NCBI GenBank assembly: GCA_016786665.1
Contig: JAEUVZ010000059.1
Coordinates: forward strand, 1 to 64,000
DNA length: 64,000 bases
Source of the DNA: Flavipsychrobacter sp.
GTDB taxonomy: Bacteria > Bacteroidota > Bacteroidia > Chitinophagales > Chitinophagaceae
Direction of reading: 5' to 3'
Shown: positions 26,543 to 35,530 of the stretch, piece by piece
Numbering within the stretch: the first letter of the stretch is position 1
Layout: each line of letters begins with the position of its first letter
Notes under the pieces: model-generated
The model's input: the letters and a program-made list of their open reading frames with translations, nothing else
What the model was told of the DNA's origin: nothing
The model's database searches: none
Translations under genes and position numbers: made by a program

Positions 26543-27700
26543 ATGGATAGGAACTATACTTTGTTATTATGTTTATCACTGGCATTTCTGTTTTCTTCGT
26601 GCCGGAAGAAACAGGGCGAAACGGAACTGCCTGTAAGTCCGTACACCACTGAGAGCTTTAATGCCCAGGCTATGCGGGCCATTAAATGTGCGGATGGCAC
26701 TTATGCCGTGGCGGGCAGGGCAAACAATGGTGTTGCTCTCACGCGGATAACTGAAACCCGCCAGTTGATATGGACTAAGGTAATACCCGCTGGCGATATG
26801 GTCTTCAATGATTTCGCAGAAACGGAAGATGGAGGGTTCCTATTGGTTGGAGAAATGCCGCTTCCTGCGGTGGTAGTAATCGGCCAGCCTTATCAGCGTG
26901 TTTTAGCAGCGAAAGTGGATAAGCATGGAGGGATGGAGTGGGTGAGGATGTACGGAGATTCATTGCTGCACTCTCCACAGCCTATTGTCACCAGAACCAG
27001 TGATAATAACTACATGGTGCTATCGCGGCGAGCAGTGCCGGGATGGGACGGATGCGTACTTACAAAAATTAGGAGTGACGGAGATACCGCCTGGCAACGT
27101 TTTATAGATAAAAAGGCACAGGCGGTTTCCGCGGGGATATTGGAGACGAAAGACCATAACTACCTGGCAGCCATACGTTACACTGATGGCGTTACTAAAA
27201 GTCGATTGTATAAAGTAACCGGTCAGGGTGATAGCTTGTGGAGTAAGCAAGTAGATGCAGGAGGCGACTTGGTATCAATGAGAGGAATTACAGAAACAGC
27301 CAACGGAGAGATAGTTGCGTATGGCAGGACAAGCGGCTCCCGCAGCATTGTTGCTAAATTATCTGCAAATGCAGAACAGTTGTGGAGACTCTCTTTCGGG
27401 ACGGATACAGTGGATGAACTGTTGACGTATCTACGGGAAGACGACCGCGGCGGGTATATTGCTACCGGTCAAGCCGGCGGGCAAACTTCCGGTTTTACCA
27501 AGTATTCGGCCACGTTGGTTTCCATTTCGCAGGAGGGTGAGTTAGTTTGGCAAAGGAGGTATGAGGAAGCTACCTCTACTTTTGGCATTAGTGTATTCCC
27601 GCAGCGTAAAGGATACTACCTCTTTGGCGGCAAGAGTGAGCAAACCGGCGCTCGTACATTCTATGTAAAGTACACTAACGAGGAAGGTGGTAGTCAATAG
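26543..27700 (+). CDS. Lipoprotein with beta-propeller-like repeats
   Basis: 385 aa lipoprotein: hydrophobic signal followed by FSSCRKKQ (lipobox Cys about residue 20). The body holds repeats of the type 'DGTYAVAGRANNGVALTRI', 'DGGFLLVGE', 'SDNNYMVLSRRAV', 'GEIVAYGRTSGSRSIVAKL' and 'RGGYIATGQAGG', about 50 residues each, suggesting a seven-bladed propeller without an enzyme motif. No T9SS domain. It likely faces the periplasm or the cell surface. The stop lies 1 base from the end of the convergent monooxygenase-fold gene. Confidence 0.7.
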   Translation: MDRNYTLLLCLSLAFLFSSCRKKQGETELPVSPYTTESFNAQAMRAIKCADGTYAVAGRANNGVALTRITETRQLIWTKVIPAGDMVFNDFAETEDGGFLLVGEMPLPAVVVIGQPYQRVLAAKVDKHGGMEWVRMYGDSLLHSPQPIVTRTSDNNYMVLSRRAVPGWDGCVLTKIRSDGDTAWQRFIDKKAQAVSAGILETKDHNYLAAIRYTDGVTKSRLYKVTGQGDSLWSKQVDAGGDLVSMRGITETANGEIVAYGRTSGSRSIVAKLSANAEQLWRLSFGTDTVDELLTYLREDDRGGYIATGQAGGQTSGFTKYSATLVSISQEGELVWQRRYEEATSTFGISVFPQRKGYYLFGGKSEQTGARTFYVKYTNEEGGSQ

Positions 27701-27701
27701 G

Positions 27702-27998
27702 TCACTCCACCACCATCTTTTGGTTTACACTCCAGGCGTTGGGCTTGTCGGCGAAGAGAGCTTTGGTGCGGGCCCAGGTGTCTTTAAACAGTTCGGAGAA
27801 GCGGTAGTGGTTGAGGTTGTCTTCGCTTTGCCAATGGCTGTAGGTGAAGAAGATATTTGGCTGATGCGCATCCTGCCATAGCTCCAGGTGAGTGCATCCT
27901 TCGAAATGGCGAATAAGCGCTTTGCGCTCGTTAAAGAGCGCCAGGAAATTGTCTACTTCCGCTTCCCGGAAAGTCATTTGCACGATGCGCACTATCAT
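27702..27998 (-). CDS. Antibiotic biosynthesis monooxygenase (ABM) domain protein
   Basis: 98 aa, a single ferredoxin-like ABM domain: IVRIVQMTFREAEVDNFLALF start, CTHLELWQDAHQPNIFFTYSHWQSEDNLNHY in the middle, C-terminal DKPNAW. Family members include haem-degrading and quinone-forming monooxygenases as well as many without known activity. Its start overlaps the end of the upstream SAM hydrolase gene by 4 bases, so both are made together. Confidence 0.85.
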   Translation of the reverse strand: MIVRIVQMTFREAEVDNFLALFNERKALIRHFEGCTHLELWQDAHQPNIFFTYSHWQSEDNLNHYRFSELFKDTWARTKALFADKPNAWSVNQKMVVE

Positions 27999-28789
27999 TC
28001 AAAGAATATCTTGATGGTGTGGTAAATCATGTGGTGTTCCTTGTGCAGCTTGAAGCCGAAGAGGCTGGCGGCTTTCCCCCTGTTGATGGCAATCTCGAGG
28101 AAGCCCGCGCTGTTGAAGCGGCAGAGTTTTTCACTCTCCTTCACGCTGGCGTAGTAGGGTGTGAGCTCGGTAATTTCTTCATCGCGCATAAACTGTATGC
28201 GGAAGGGGCGCCCGTTGCCTATTTCGTCGAACTGCTCGCGGCGGATGTTAATGACCACATTTTCAAACCGGTCTATATATATCACGTGGCACTCTACGGT
28301 ATTGGCATCTACCTTAAGTTGCCATTGCTGCGGTGCGTTTTTGAGGGCGCAGCGCGGCAGTTTTAGTTGGGTAGGGGTTTTGGTCTGCAGTTGTGCTACA
28401 AATCCCCCTACCGCATGTATCCAGTCCTTGAAGGTGTGCGGCTCTTTCAATTCGTAGCATTGCCACACATTTTCCAGTCCGCCCGGGAATGCCAGGGCCA
28501 GTATGCCATTATCCGGTGCCAGGAAGTATTGCCCCGCTTTCTGGCAAAGTACCAGGTGCGGTTTTTCGTCGGACATGACATCGAACAAGACGGCGTGGCA
28601 GGTGCCGCGGGCAAAGTTTGGGTAAGCCGCCGCCAGCAAGTAGGCTGCCTGCTGCAGGTGAAAAGGCTCGCTGGTGTGGGAGATGTCAATGATGGGGCTA
28701 TTGGCCGCGTGCTGCATTAAAATACCTTTGGCCGACGCCACGGAGGCATCCTGCAAGCCAAAATCGGTAAGTAATGTAACGCAGCCCAT
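27995..28789 (-). CDS. SAM hydroxide adenosyltransferase (DUF62) family protein
   Basis: 264 aa from the ATG at 28789 (MGCVTLLTDFGLQDASVA). The N-terminal LLTDFG motif, the DISHTSEPFHLQQAAYLL segment and the C-terminal beta-barrel region (INRGKAASLFG) mark the DUF62 family, which splits S-adenosylmethionine with water into adenosine and methionine and is related to fluorinase and chlorinase. An in-frame ATG at 28825 would add 12 atypical residues. The product forms a coupled pair with the ABM protein. Confidence 0.88.
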   Translation of the reverse strand: MGCVTLLTDFGLQDASVASAKGILMQHAANSPIIDISHTSEPFHLQQAAYLLAAAYPNFARGTCHAVLFDVMSDEKPHLVLCQKAGQYFLAPDNGILALAFPGGLENVWQCYELKEPHTFKDWIHAVGGFVAQLQTKTPTQLKLPRCALKNAPQQWQLKVDANTVECHVIYIDRFENVVINIRREQFDEIGNGRPFRIQFMRDEEITELTPYYASVKESEKLCRFNSAGFLEIAINRGKAASLFGFKLHKEHHMIYHTIKIFFE

Positions 28790-28896
28790 AGTAGAGTGAA
28801 CAAAAGTATAATGGATAGCCTGCAATCCAAAAAATTACCGTCATGTTTTTGGATGCTTTTGGTAAGCGGCGCGGCTATGTAAAAATATTTTTTTGT

Positions 28897-28929
28897 TTTG
28901 CCCGTTATGAATACACTTGTATAACTTTA
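28897..28929 (+). promoter_or_regulatory. Putative promoter of the beta-helix lipoprotein gene
   Basis: TTTG (28897-28900), a 21-base spacer and TAACTTTA (28922-28929, one mismatch to TAnnTTTG). Predicted transcription start about 15 bases before the ATG at 28952. Confidence 0.5.
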
Positions 28930-28951
28930 ACGAGTCAACTGATATTGGTGA

Positions 28952-30394
28952 ATGCGCATTAATTTCTCATATATATTGCTTGTTTTTTTCGGCCTCTTGT
29001 TGCTAACGGAGACCTCGTGCCGGAAGGAGATGATTTTAAATAAAGGGGGAGAACTCCGCTTTTCAACCGATACCCTCACTTTCGATACCGTTTTTACAGC
29101 GCAGGGCAGTTTTACTACCAGTTTTAAAATATATAACCCACAGTCGCAGCGGGTTAAGGTGAGTAAGGTGCGCCTGGCCAACGGCGCTTCGTCATTTTTT
29201 ACGCTGAATGTGGATGGCTTTAAAGGCCGGGAGGTGAGTGATATAGAGATAGCCCCCAACGACAGCATATTTGTATTTGCCACGGTGAATATAGACCCGA
29301 CGAACGAGAATAACCCTTTTGTGGTAGAAGACAAGGTAGTGGCTACCCTGAATGGCAATGATTATGAGCTGCCACTGATAGCTTACGGACAGAATGCGTA
29401 CTACATCAGCGAGCCGGACGGGGACAGCATACTGCAGACACAAAGCTGGCTGACGGACAAGCCTTATATAGTGATAGGAGTAGCCCAGGTAGCCAAGGGC
29501 CACACCCTTACCATACCAGCCGGCTGCCGGATATACATGCATGCCAACGCCATGCTGGCGGTGAGCGGCACCCTGAAGGTAAACGGCACCAAGAGTGACA
29601 GTGTGATCTTCCAGGGCGACCGGCTGGACAGGGCATACTTTGGGTACGAAGGCTACCCGGGCGAGTGGGGAGGCATTTACTTTCTGCCCGGAAGCCAGGG
29701 CAACGTGATGGATTGGGCCATACTGAGGAATTGCGGCAACGGGATAGCCACCGGCCTGCCTGCAGCCATCTATGCGGCTTCAGGCGATAGCGGAGCAGCG
29801 GAAGTAACCCTGAAACATATAATTGTAGAGAACTCCATAGGCTATGGACTGCTGTTCTTTACCGCCAATGTGCGGGCAGAGAATTGCCTTGTGCATACTA
29901 CCGGCGCACAGGCGCTGGCCATCTTCCAGGGCGGGCGCTATAACTTTGTAAACTGTGATTTCATCAACTACGGAACCAACAAAGTGAGCCATATAGAAAA
30001 CCCTACCGTAGCCGTGCTCAACTACCTGAAAGTAGGGGAAAACAGCTTTGTGGTGGGTGACCTGGACAGCGCCAACTTCATTAATTGCGTGATATGGGGC
30101 TCCCTGGAGAATGAACTGGTGCTGGATAAGCTGGATGCAGCCCAGTACAAGGCAACCTTTGACCACTGCATCATCCGGAAAAATAATGAGAAAGACCCGA
30201 TACCGAATTATGTAACACTTGTCAGCACTACCACCAACAATGATCCCCTGTTTAAGGACTATACCAAGTGGGACTATCGTCCCGCCCAGGGTTCCCCTCT
30301 CATAGACCAGGGGAAGACCATCATAAACGCGGGCAATGACCTTGATGACAAGCCCTGGGCTATCCCATTTGATATAGGCTGCTACCAGTACTAG
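28952..30394 (+). CDS. Lipoprotein with right-handed parallel beta-helix
   Basis: 480 aa lipoprotein (ETSCRKEM, Cys about residue 24). An N-terminal immunoglobulin-like region (about 30-150, DTLTFDTVFTAQGS...) resembles domains of periplasmic structural proteins. The remainder is a right-handed beta-helix of pectate-lyase type (about 170-470: HTLTIPAGCRIYMHANAMLAV, GIYFLPGSQGNVMDWAILRN, NSIGYGLLFFTANVRAENC). No catalytic residues can be assigned. The end DNDLDDKPW...DIGCYQY is the common closing motif of such helices. The stop overlaps the convergent idi stop by 4 bases (CTAG). Confidence 0.75.
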   Translation: MRINFSYILLVFFGLLLLTETSCRKEMILNKGGELRFSTDTLTFDTVFTAQGSFTTSFKIYNPQSQRVKVSKVRLANGASSFFTLNVDGFKGREVSDIEIAPNDSIFVFATVNIDPTNENNPFVVEDKVVATLNGNDYELPLIAYGQNAYYISEPDGDSILQTQSWLTDKPYIVIGVAQVAKGHTLTIPAGCRIYMHANAMLAVSGTLKVNGTKSDSVIFQGDRLDRAYFGYEGYPGEWGGIYFLPGSQGNVMDWAILRNCGNGIATGLPAAIYAASGDSGAAEVTLKHIIVENSIGYGLLFFTANVRAENCLVHTTGAQALAIFQGGRYNFVNCDFINYGTNKVSHIENPTVAVLNYLKVGENSFVVGDLDSANFINCVIWGSLENELVLDKLDAAQYKATFDHCIIRKNNEKDPIPNYVTLVSTTTNNDPLFKDYTKWDYRPAQGSPLIDQGKTIINAGNDLDDKPWAIPFDIGCYQY

Positions 30395-30927
30395 GCTGGC
30401 TTATTGCCGGAAAGATGCGCCAGGTATAGAGGAAAGGCAATCCGCATCCATGTGGTGAACGTCTCCGGTGCGGCAGCTATCTCTTGCTCCAGTGCCTGGA
30501 GGGGCACATAGCGCCAGTCCTTTACTTCATCCGGGTGGGGAGTGCATTGCCCACTGTACAGGCCGGTAAAAACATGGTCCAGCTCATGCTCTATCAACCC
30601 TCCTCCCACATCGGCCCGGTAGGTAAATTGAAAAGCGGGTGCCAGGGGGGCTATTACGCCCATTTCCTCTTGCAGGCGCCTGATCGCGGCTTCCAGCGTC
30701 CCTTCTCCCGGCATGGGATGCGAGCAGCAGGTGTTGGTCCACAAACCGCCGGAATGGTACTTGCCATCCGCGCGCTGCTGCAGCAGCAATTCGCCTTTGT
30801 TATTCTGTAGAAAGATAGAGAAAGCGCGATGAAGGATACCTTCCTGGTGTGCTTCCATTTTGTCCCGGTCGCCGGTGGCGATATCCTCGGGAGTAACGGT
30901 AATAACGCGGTTTCTGTCCATTTTCAT
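30391..30927 (-). CDS. idi: Isopentenyl-diphosphate delta-isomerase, type 1
   Basis: 178 aa Nudix-fold enzyme. EGILHRAFSIF at the start of the core, catalytic Cys68 in WTNTCCSHP, the Nudix-like region LEAAIRRLQEEMG, and catalytic Glu in IEHELDHVF (113-115). It interconverts IPP and DMAPP for isoprenoids (quinones, carotenoids, carrier lipids). Length is normal. A second Met at residue 3 could also serve as start. Confidence 0.95.
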   Translation of the reverse strand: MKMDRNRVITVTPEDIATGDRDKMEAHQEGILHRAFSIFLQNNKGELLLQQRADGKYHSGGLWTNTCCSHPMPGEGTLEAAIRRLQEEMGVIAPLAPAFQFTYRADVGGGLIEHELDHVFTGLYSGQCTPHPDEVKDWRYVPLQALEQEIAAAPETFTTWMRIAFPLYLAHLSGNKPA

Positions 30928-30971
30928 CTTAAAGGTACTGTTGTTGGAGGGGCGATAGCTGCCGGTGGGTG

Positions 30972-31436
30972 TTATTTTTTGTTAAAAAGCATTTCTGTCT
31001 TCTGAAATCTGTAATCGAAGATGTGGTTTAGCTGTTTTTTCACGAACCATGCGTGTGCCAGCAGGCCGAGCGGCCCCAGGGGAAGGCTGTAGTGTACTAT
31101 ATCCGTCATCAACACCCCATTGTCGTTTGGCTCAAAGTGATGCTGGTGGTGCCATAGTTTGTAAGGACCTTTCCGCTGCTCATCAACAAATAGATGATGT
31201 CCGTCTACGTGAGTTATTTCGGTCATCCAGTTCATTTTGATACCAGCAAAGGGGGTAATAGTGTAGGTGATTACCTGTCCGGGGTATATATGAGGTTTTA
31301 CCTGCTGTGAAGTAGTGACGAAGCCCAATTCCGGTGGGGTAATGGCGGCAAGGTTGGCGGGGTTGGAGAAAAACGCCCAAACATCTTCCAGAGAGGCGGA
31401 TAACTGGTGCCGGCGTACTATTTTGAACAGATTCAT
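30972..31436 (-). CDS. SRPBCC (START-like) family protein
   Basis: 154 aa, a single helix-grip domain: LSASLEDVWAFFSNPANLAAITPPELGF at the N terminus and a long C-terminal helix (GLLAHAWFVKKQLNHIFDYR). Such proteins bind hydrophobic ligands; the subgroup resembles the coenzyme Q/SRPBCC cell-division-inhibitor-like proteins. It lies 44 bases upstream of idi on the same strand, so it may share a transcript with it. Confidence 0.85.
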   Translation of the reverse strand: MNLFKIVRRHQLSASLEDVWAFFSNPANLAAITPPELGFVTTSQQVKPHIYPGQVITYTITPFAGIKMNWMTEITHVDGHHLFVDEQRKGPYKLWHHQHHFEPNDNGVLMTDIVHYSLPLGPLGLLAHAWFVKKQLNHIFDYRFQKTEMLFNKK

Positions 31437-31574
31437 GATAATGTAACAGTAAACGTGGTCAAAGTTCTGTTATACACGCTTTAAGTGGGCTAAATGTTTG
31501 CTGAAACTAAAAAAAAAGGGGAATTTTACGCACATAGGACGAACCGCAATATTTGTCTTTCAAACATCTATTAA

Positions 31575-32333
31575 ATGAGAAAATGGCTGTGCATCCTGGT
31601 GGTGCCTGTTTTATTTGTTATGGGGTCCTGCGCAACTCCCAAGTACCCGGTCAGCCGCTTTGGCCATAATGTGCCCGACAGCTTGTTTCAGCCTATAGAG
31701 TACCGGTTAAGGCCGGGAGATAAGGTGGGGATACAGAGCTATAATACCCTTGCATCCATAGGGATTTCTGAAGCGGTGGGCACCACTCCTGTCGCTTCAG
31801 GAGGGCTGCCGGAATTTACGGCTGTGGTAGATAACGATGGGTATATACCCATGCCGCGGGGCGGGCGCGTGTATGTAAATGGCATGACACGAAAGGAAGC
31901 CCTGGCGAATATGAGAAAGGTGTACCCTAACATTAACAATCCGGAGTTTGACCTGAATATTCTTAGTATGAAGGTGACCGTATTGGGTGCATTCAATACC
32001 CAGGGAAACTTTGAAATATTGCGTGAGAATATGACGCTGGCCGATGCCTTTGCACTGGCAGGTGGCGTGAAGTATGAGAATATGAGCCGGACGCTCACCA
32101 TTATACGGGGCGGAAAGGCCATGGAATTCAAGGTGAATACAGCACAGATAGGTGATCCACGGCTGAATGCCATTGTTATAAAAGACAATGACATCGTGTA
32201 CCTGAAACCCTCCGGTGCAAGTGTGAGTGCGCCCAAAGTAGGTCAGTACACATCGTTCCTGGCGCCTATTGGTACTATACTGAGCGCTATATCTCTGTAC
32301 ACGACTGTTACGTTTTTAATCAATCAGGAGTAA
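31575..32333 (+). CDS. Wza-like polysaccharide export lipoprotein
   Basis: 252 aa. Lipoprotein signal with Cys in VMGSCATP (about residue 19), the poly-export domain (YRLRPGDKVGIQSYNTL, then DGYIPMPRGGRVYVNGMTRKEAL) and one SLBB region (VTVLGAFNTQGNFEI). A hydrophobic C-terminal segment (about 228-248) probably spans the outer membrane. It forms the export channel for an exopolysaccharide or capsule. A -7-like AATATTTG lies at 31548-31555. Its stop shares one base with the next start (TAATG). Confidence 0.92.
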   Translation: MRKWLCILVVPVLFVMGSCATPKYPVSRFGHNVPDSLFQPIEYRLRPGDKVGIQSYNTLASIGISEAVGTTPVASGGLPEFTAVVDNDGYIPMPRGGRVYVNGMTRKEALANMRKVYPNINNPEFDLNILSMKVTVLGAFNTQGNFEILRENMTLADAFALAGGVKYENMSRTLTIIRGGKAMEFKVNTAQIGDPRLNAIVIKDNDIVYLKPSGASVSAPKVGQYTSFLAPIGTILSAISLYTTVTFLINQE

Positions 32334-33103
32334 TGGGTTTATTGGGAGACCTTTTCCGGAGGAGCAAGACGAGTGAGACCAGTGGAGGAGCGCCGTCTTC
32401 GCCCTTGTTGGACTGGATGAAGGTGGATATTCATAACCATATACTTCCGGGTATAGATGATGGATCCCCGGATGTGGAGACGAGCCTGCAGTTCTTAAGA
32501 AAATACCATGAGCTGGGCATCAGTACGGTAGTGGCCACATCGCATATACGGCACCCCCTGTTCCCCAACGACAAGGGAACGATACGGGAGGCTTATGAGC
32601 GGTTGGAGTCGGCGCCAGGAAGAAATGAAATCCCTGTCAGGTTATTGCACAGCGCAGAGTACTTTATAGATGACCACTTCCTGGACCTGGTGATGCGCGA
32701 TGAGGTGATGCCCTTTGGTGGTGGCTATGTACTGGCAGAGTTATCGCTCTCGAACCGCTCGTACCTGGATATGGAGCAGATAGCCGGGCAACTGATTGAC
32801 CGGGAGTTCCGCCCGATACTGGCGCATCCTGAGCGGTACCTGTACTGGAGCAAGTCCCCGGAAATGTTTCACCGTCTGAAGTCGTATGGCTGGTCGCTGC
32901 AACTGAACCTGATGTCGCTTGCCGGGTATTACGGGAAAATAGAGCAAAAAGTTGCCACTACACTGCTGCAGGAAGGACTAATTGATTTTGTGGGTACAGA
33001 TATTCATCGCCTGAGCCACTTTGATGTAGTGAGGTCGATAGACAAGGAACTGCTGGAGACACTGAAACAAACATATTTGATCAATAAACTACTTACCATA
33101 TAG
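32333..33103 (+). CDS. CpsB/YwqE-type PHP tyrosine-protein phosphatase
   Basis: 256 aa PHP-fold phosphatase. Metal-binding motifs: VDIHNHILPGIDDG (about 31-44), ATSHIRHP, LHSAEYF, LAHPERY and the final GTDIHR. It removes phosphate from tyrosines of the Wzc-like kinase encoded next, and so sets chain length and export. Translation is coupled to the upstream export gene (1-base overlap) and the kinase follows after 3 bases. Confidence 0.93.
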   Translation: MGLLGDLFRRSKTSETSGGAPSSPLLDWMKVDIHNHILPGIDDGSPDVETSLQFLRKYHELGISTVVATSHIRHPLFPNDKGTIREAYERLESAPGRNEIPVRLLHSAEYFIDDHFLDLVMRDEVMPFGGGYVLAELSLSNRSYLDMEQIAGQLIDREFRPILAHPERYLYWSKSPEMFHRLKSYGWSLQLNLMSLAGYYGKIEQKVATTLLQEGLIDFVGTDIHRLSHFDVVRSIDKELLETLKQTYLINKLLTI

Positions 33104-33106
33104 CCA

Positions 33107-35518
33107 ATGGCCAATAATCTCAAAAATAAAAACGCGGCCGCCACGCAGTTGCAGAGCGATAGCTCTAACCGGATCAATATTAACCCGGCGCGGCTACTCG
33201 GGTTAGTAATGAGCCGCTGGCACTGGGTGGCTATTTCTTTTGTGCTGGGACTTGCAATAGCGTTTTTGTACGCTAAGTCGGTGCCGTATGCATACCTCTC
33301 GGAATCGCTGATTCAGTATGACGCTAAAAGTAAGGAAGCGAAATTTTCGGCTACGGAACTGGTAACCGGAGGCAAGGAGTCGGGGAGTGACAAGGCTGCG
33401 GAGGTGTACCGGATTAAATCTACCTACGTGGTGAAGCGTACCCTTGATTCGCTGAATACACATTTCTTTTTCTTTCGTAAAGAAGGGCTGCGTAACACCA
33501 ACATTTACCCGCAGCGCGCCTTTAATAGCGAAATACTCGATTATAACATTGACCTATATAAGGGAGGGATGTTCGTGTTGAATAAGAAGGGTGCATCGTA
33601 CGATTTGCAGTATGTGAATGAGGCGGTAGCAATAGATACTACGTTTAAGAATGTGAAGGCTGGTATGCTGGTGAAAGTACCCGGGCTCTATTTTACCATA
33701 ACCTCAGACGTGGTAGGTGATTTTGATAAGGTGAGTTTCAGCTTCATTGATTATTGGCAATGGAACCAGCTATCGGAAAGGATGGCTATTTCGGAAGTGG
33801 AACGGGGCGTTCCGGTTATGAGGGCCACCTTCTCCTGGAATAATCCAACTTTTACCCGTGATTTTCTCAATACGGTGGTGGTAACCTACCGGAACTTTGA
33901 CCTGGAAACAAAGAGGGCCTCTTCCGCTGAAAGCCTGAAATTTATAGACCAGCAGCTTGCAACGTTTGAAGGCTTGATGCGCCAGTCCTCCTCAGACCTG
34001 GCTAGTATTAAGCGCAGTTATAATCTTGTGGATGTTAGCGCTACCTCTACGCAATATATGTCGAGAGTGTCGGCGCTTGAGGAGCGTAAGCTTCAATTGA
34101 AAATACAAGGCGACAACTTTGACATGGTTACGGAGAACATAAAGAACAACAAGGAAGTGGTAGCCAACGTGGTAGGCTGGGACAACCAGCCAGACCCGTT
34201 CCTTAATTCTATGTTGGAGAGCCTGAACCTAAAAATGGCGCAACGTAAGCAAAGCCTGATTAATTTTTCGGAACAGTCGGTATTGATAAAAAATCTGGAT
34301 GAGGATATCGCTATTCTTAAGCACAAGATAGTGGAGAATGTTAATCTCCAAAAGAGAAAGGCGGAGCAGGCGTATCGTGCCTATGACCAGCAACTCAATG
34401 CCCTGAACAAAGACCTGAACAAAATGCCTACCGCAGAGCGCGACCTGCTGTATACCACCAGCGATGTGGACGTGAACAAGAACATCTATACACTGCTGCT
34501 GAATAAAAAGTTGGAGACTTCTATAGACATGGCGGGCCAAACGCCTTCTTTTTCTGCGATTGAAGTGGCCCGCATATCGAAGTTGACTGGTCCTTTTGAG
34601 ACGCTGATAGCCGTGATAGGCGCTATAGTAGGTCTGTTGCTGGGTGTTGTGTTGATATTCCTGGTGCGCGCATTCAATTCCCGCTTTGTGGACGTGAACG
34701 ATATCGTGCGCACTCCGGAGGTTTCACTGACGGGGATAGTAAAGAGCATAAAGAAAGTGGATGACAGCCGTATGTTAAACCTTCAGCATACGGAAGCGGC
34801 CCTCGCGGAGAGCATGAACTCTATCCGTACCAATGTGTTGTACCAACTGAGCAATAATACCCATAAGATAGTTGCTATTACATCGGCGGCGGCAGGCGAA
34901 GGGAAATCGTTTCTGTCGGTGAACCTGGCCGTGAGCCTGGCAAAGCTTGGTAAGAGTGTGGTACTGGTGGCCACCGACCTGCGCCGGTCGCGCCTGCACG
35001 CGTATTTCAATGATGAGAACAAGACTGGCCTGAGCAACTACCTGGAAAAGGGCAGCTCTGAATTGAATAGTATTATCCGCACATCTTCCGCCCCAGGCCT
35101 TCACTACATTACCGCGGGCAAGTCGGTTACCAATCCGTCGGAATTGCTGCACCGTGAATTTTTCGCTGAGACTCTAGAAGAGCTAAAAGGCCGGTTTGAC
35201 TATGTAATACTGGATACCGCCCCGGTAGGGCTGGTGAGTGACAGTGTACAGGCGATGCGCAGCGCAGATGTGAACCTTTTTGTTCTTCGCTGGAGGTACT
35301 CGCCTAAGACGGCAGTATCACTGCCCTATACCCTGGTGGATGAATATGGGCTGAGCAAAATATCGGTAGTGGTGAATGATTTCCGTGATGACGCCCTTTA
35401 TAGCTCACTGGGAGATGATGACGATACCTACAAAGCGCTCTATACCAACTATGGTGATTATTATGGTTCGGAAGATGCCGGTATCCGCCGTGGCTGGAAA
35501 TTACTAAAGCGAAAGTGA
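33107..35518 (+). CDS. Wzc-like polysaccharide co-polymerase / tyrosine autokinase
   Basis: 803 aa. Wzz-type N-terminal domain with a membrane segment (about 38-58), long coiled coil (about 270-460), second membrane segment (about 503-525), and a cytoplasmic BY-kinase domain with Walker A SAAAGEGKSF (Lys600), Walker A' VVLVATDLRR and Walker B YVILDTAP. The C-terminal tail carries a Tyr cluster (TYKALYTNYGDYYG) for autophosphorylation. It controls polymerisation and export together with the phosphatase encoded just upstream. Confidence 0.93.
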   Translation: MANNLKNKNAAATQLQSDSSNRININPARLLGLVMSRWHWVAISFVLGLAIAFLYAKSVPYAYLSESLIQYDAKSKEAKFSATELVTGGKESGSDKAAEVYRIKSTYVVKRTLDSLNTHFFFFRKEGLRNTNIYPQRAFNSEILDYNIDLYKGGMFVLNKKGASYDLQYVNEAVAIDTTFKNVKAGMLVKVPGLYFTITSDVVGDFDKVSFSFIDYWQWNQLSERMAISEVERGVPVMRATFSWNNPTFTRDFLNTVVVTYRNFDLETKRASSAESLKFIDQQLATFEGLMRQSSSDLASIKRSYNLVDVSATSTQYMSRVSALEERKLQLKIQGDNFDMVTENIKNNKEVVANVVGWDNQPDPFLNSMLESLNLKMAQRKQSLINFSEQSVLIKNLDEDIAILKHKIVENVNLQKRKAEQAYRAYDQQLNALNKDLNKMPTAERDLLYTTSDVDVNKNIYTLLLNKKLETSIDMAGQTPSFSAIEVARISKLTGPFETLIAVIGAIVGLLLGVVLIFLVRAFNSRFVDVNDIVRTPEVSLTGIVKSIKKVDDSRMLNLQHTEAALAESMNSIRTNVLYQLSNNTHKIVAITSAAAGEGKSFLSVNLAVSLAKLGKSVVLVATDLRRSRLHAYFNDENKTGLSNYLEKGSSELNSIIRTSSAPGLHYITAGKSVTNPSELLHREFFAETLEELKGRFDYVILDTAPVGLVSDSVQAMRSADVNLFVLRWRYSPKTAVSLPYTLVDEYGLSKISVVVNDFRDDALYSSLGDDDDTYKALYTNYGDYYGSEDAGIRRGWKLLKRK

Positions 35519-35530
35519 CAATACAGAAGG

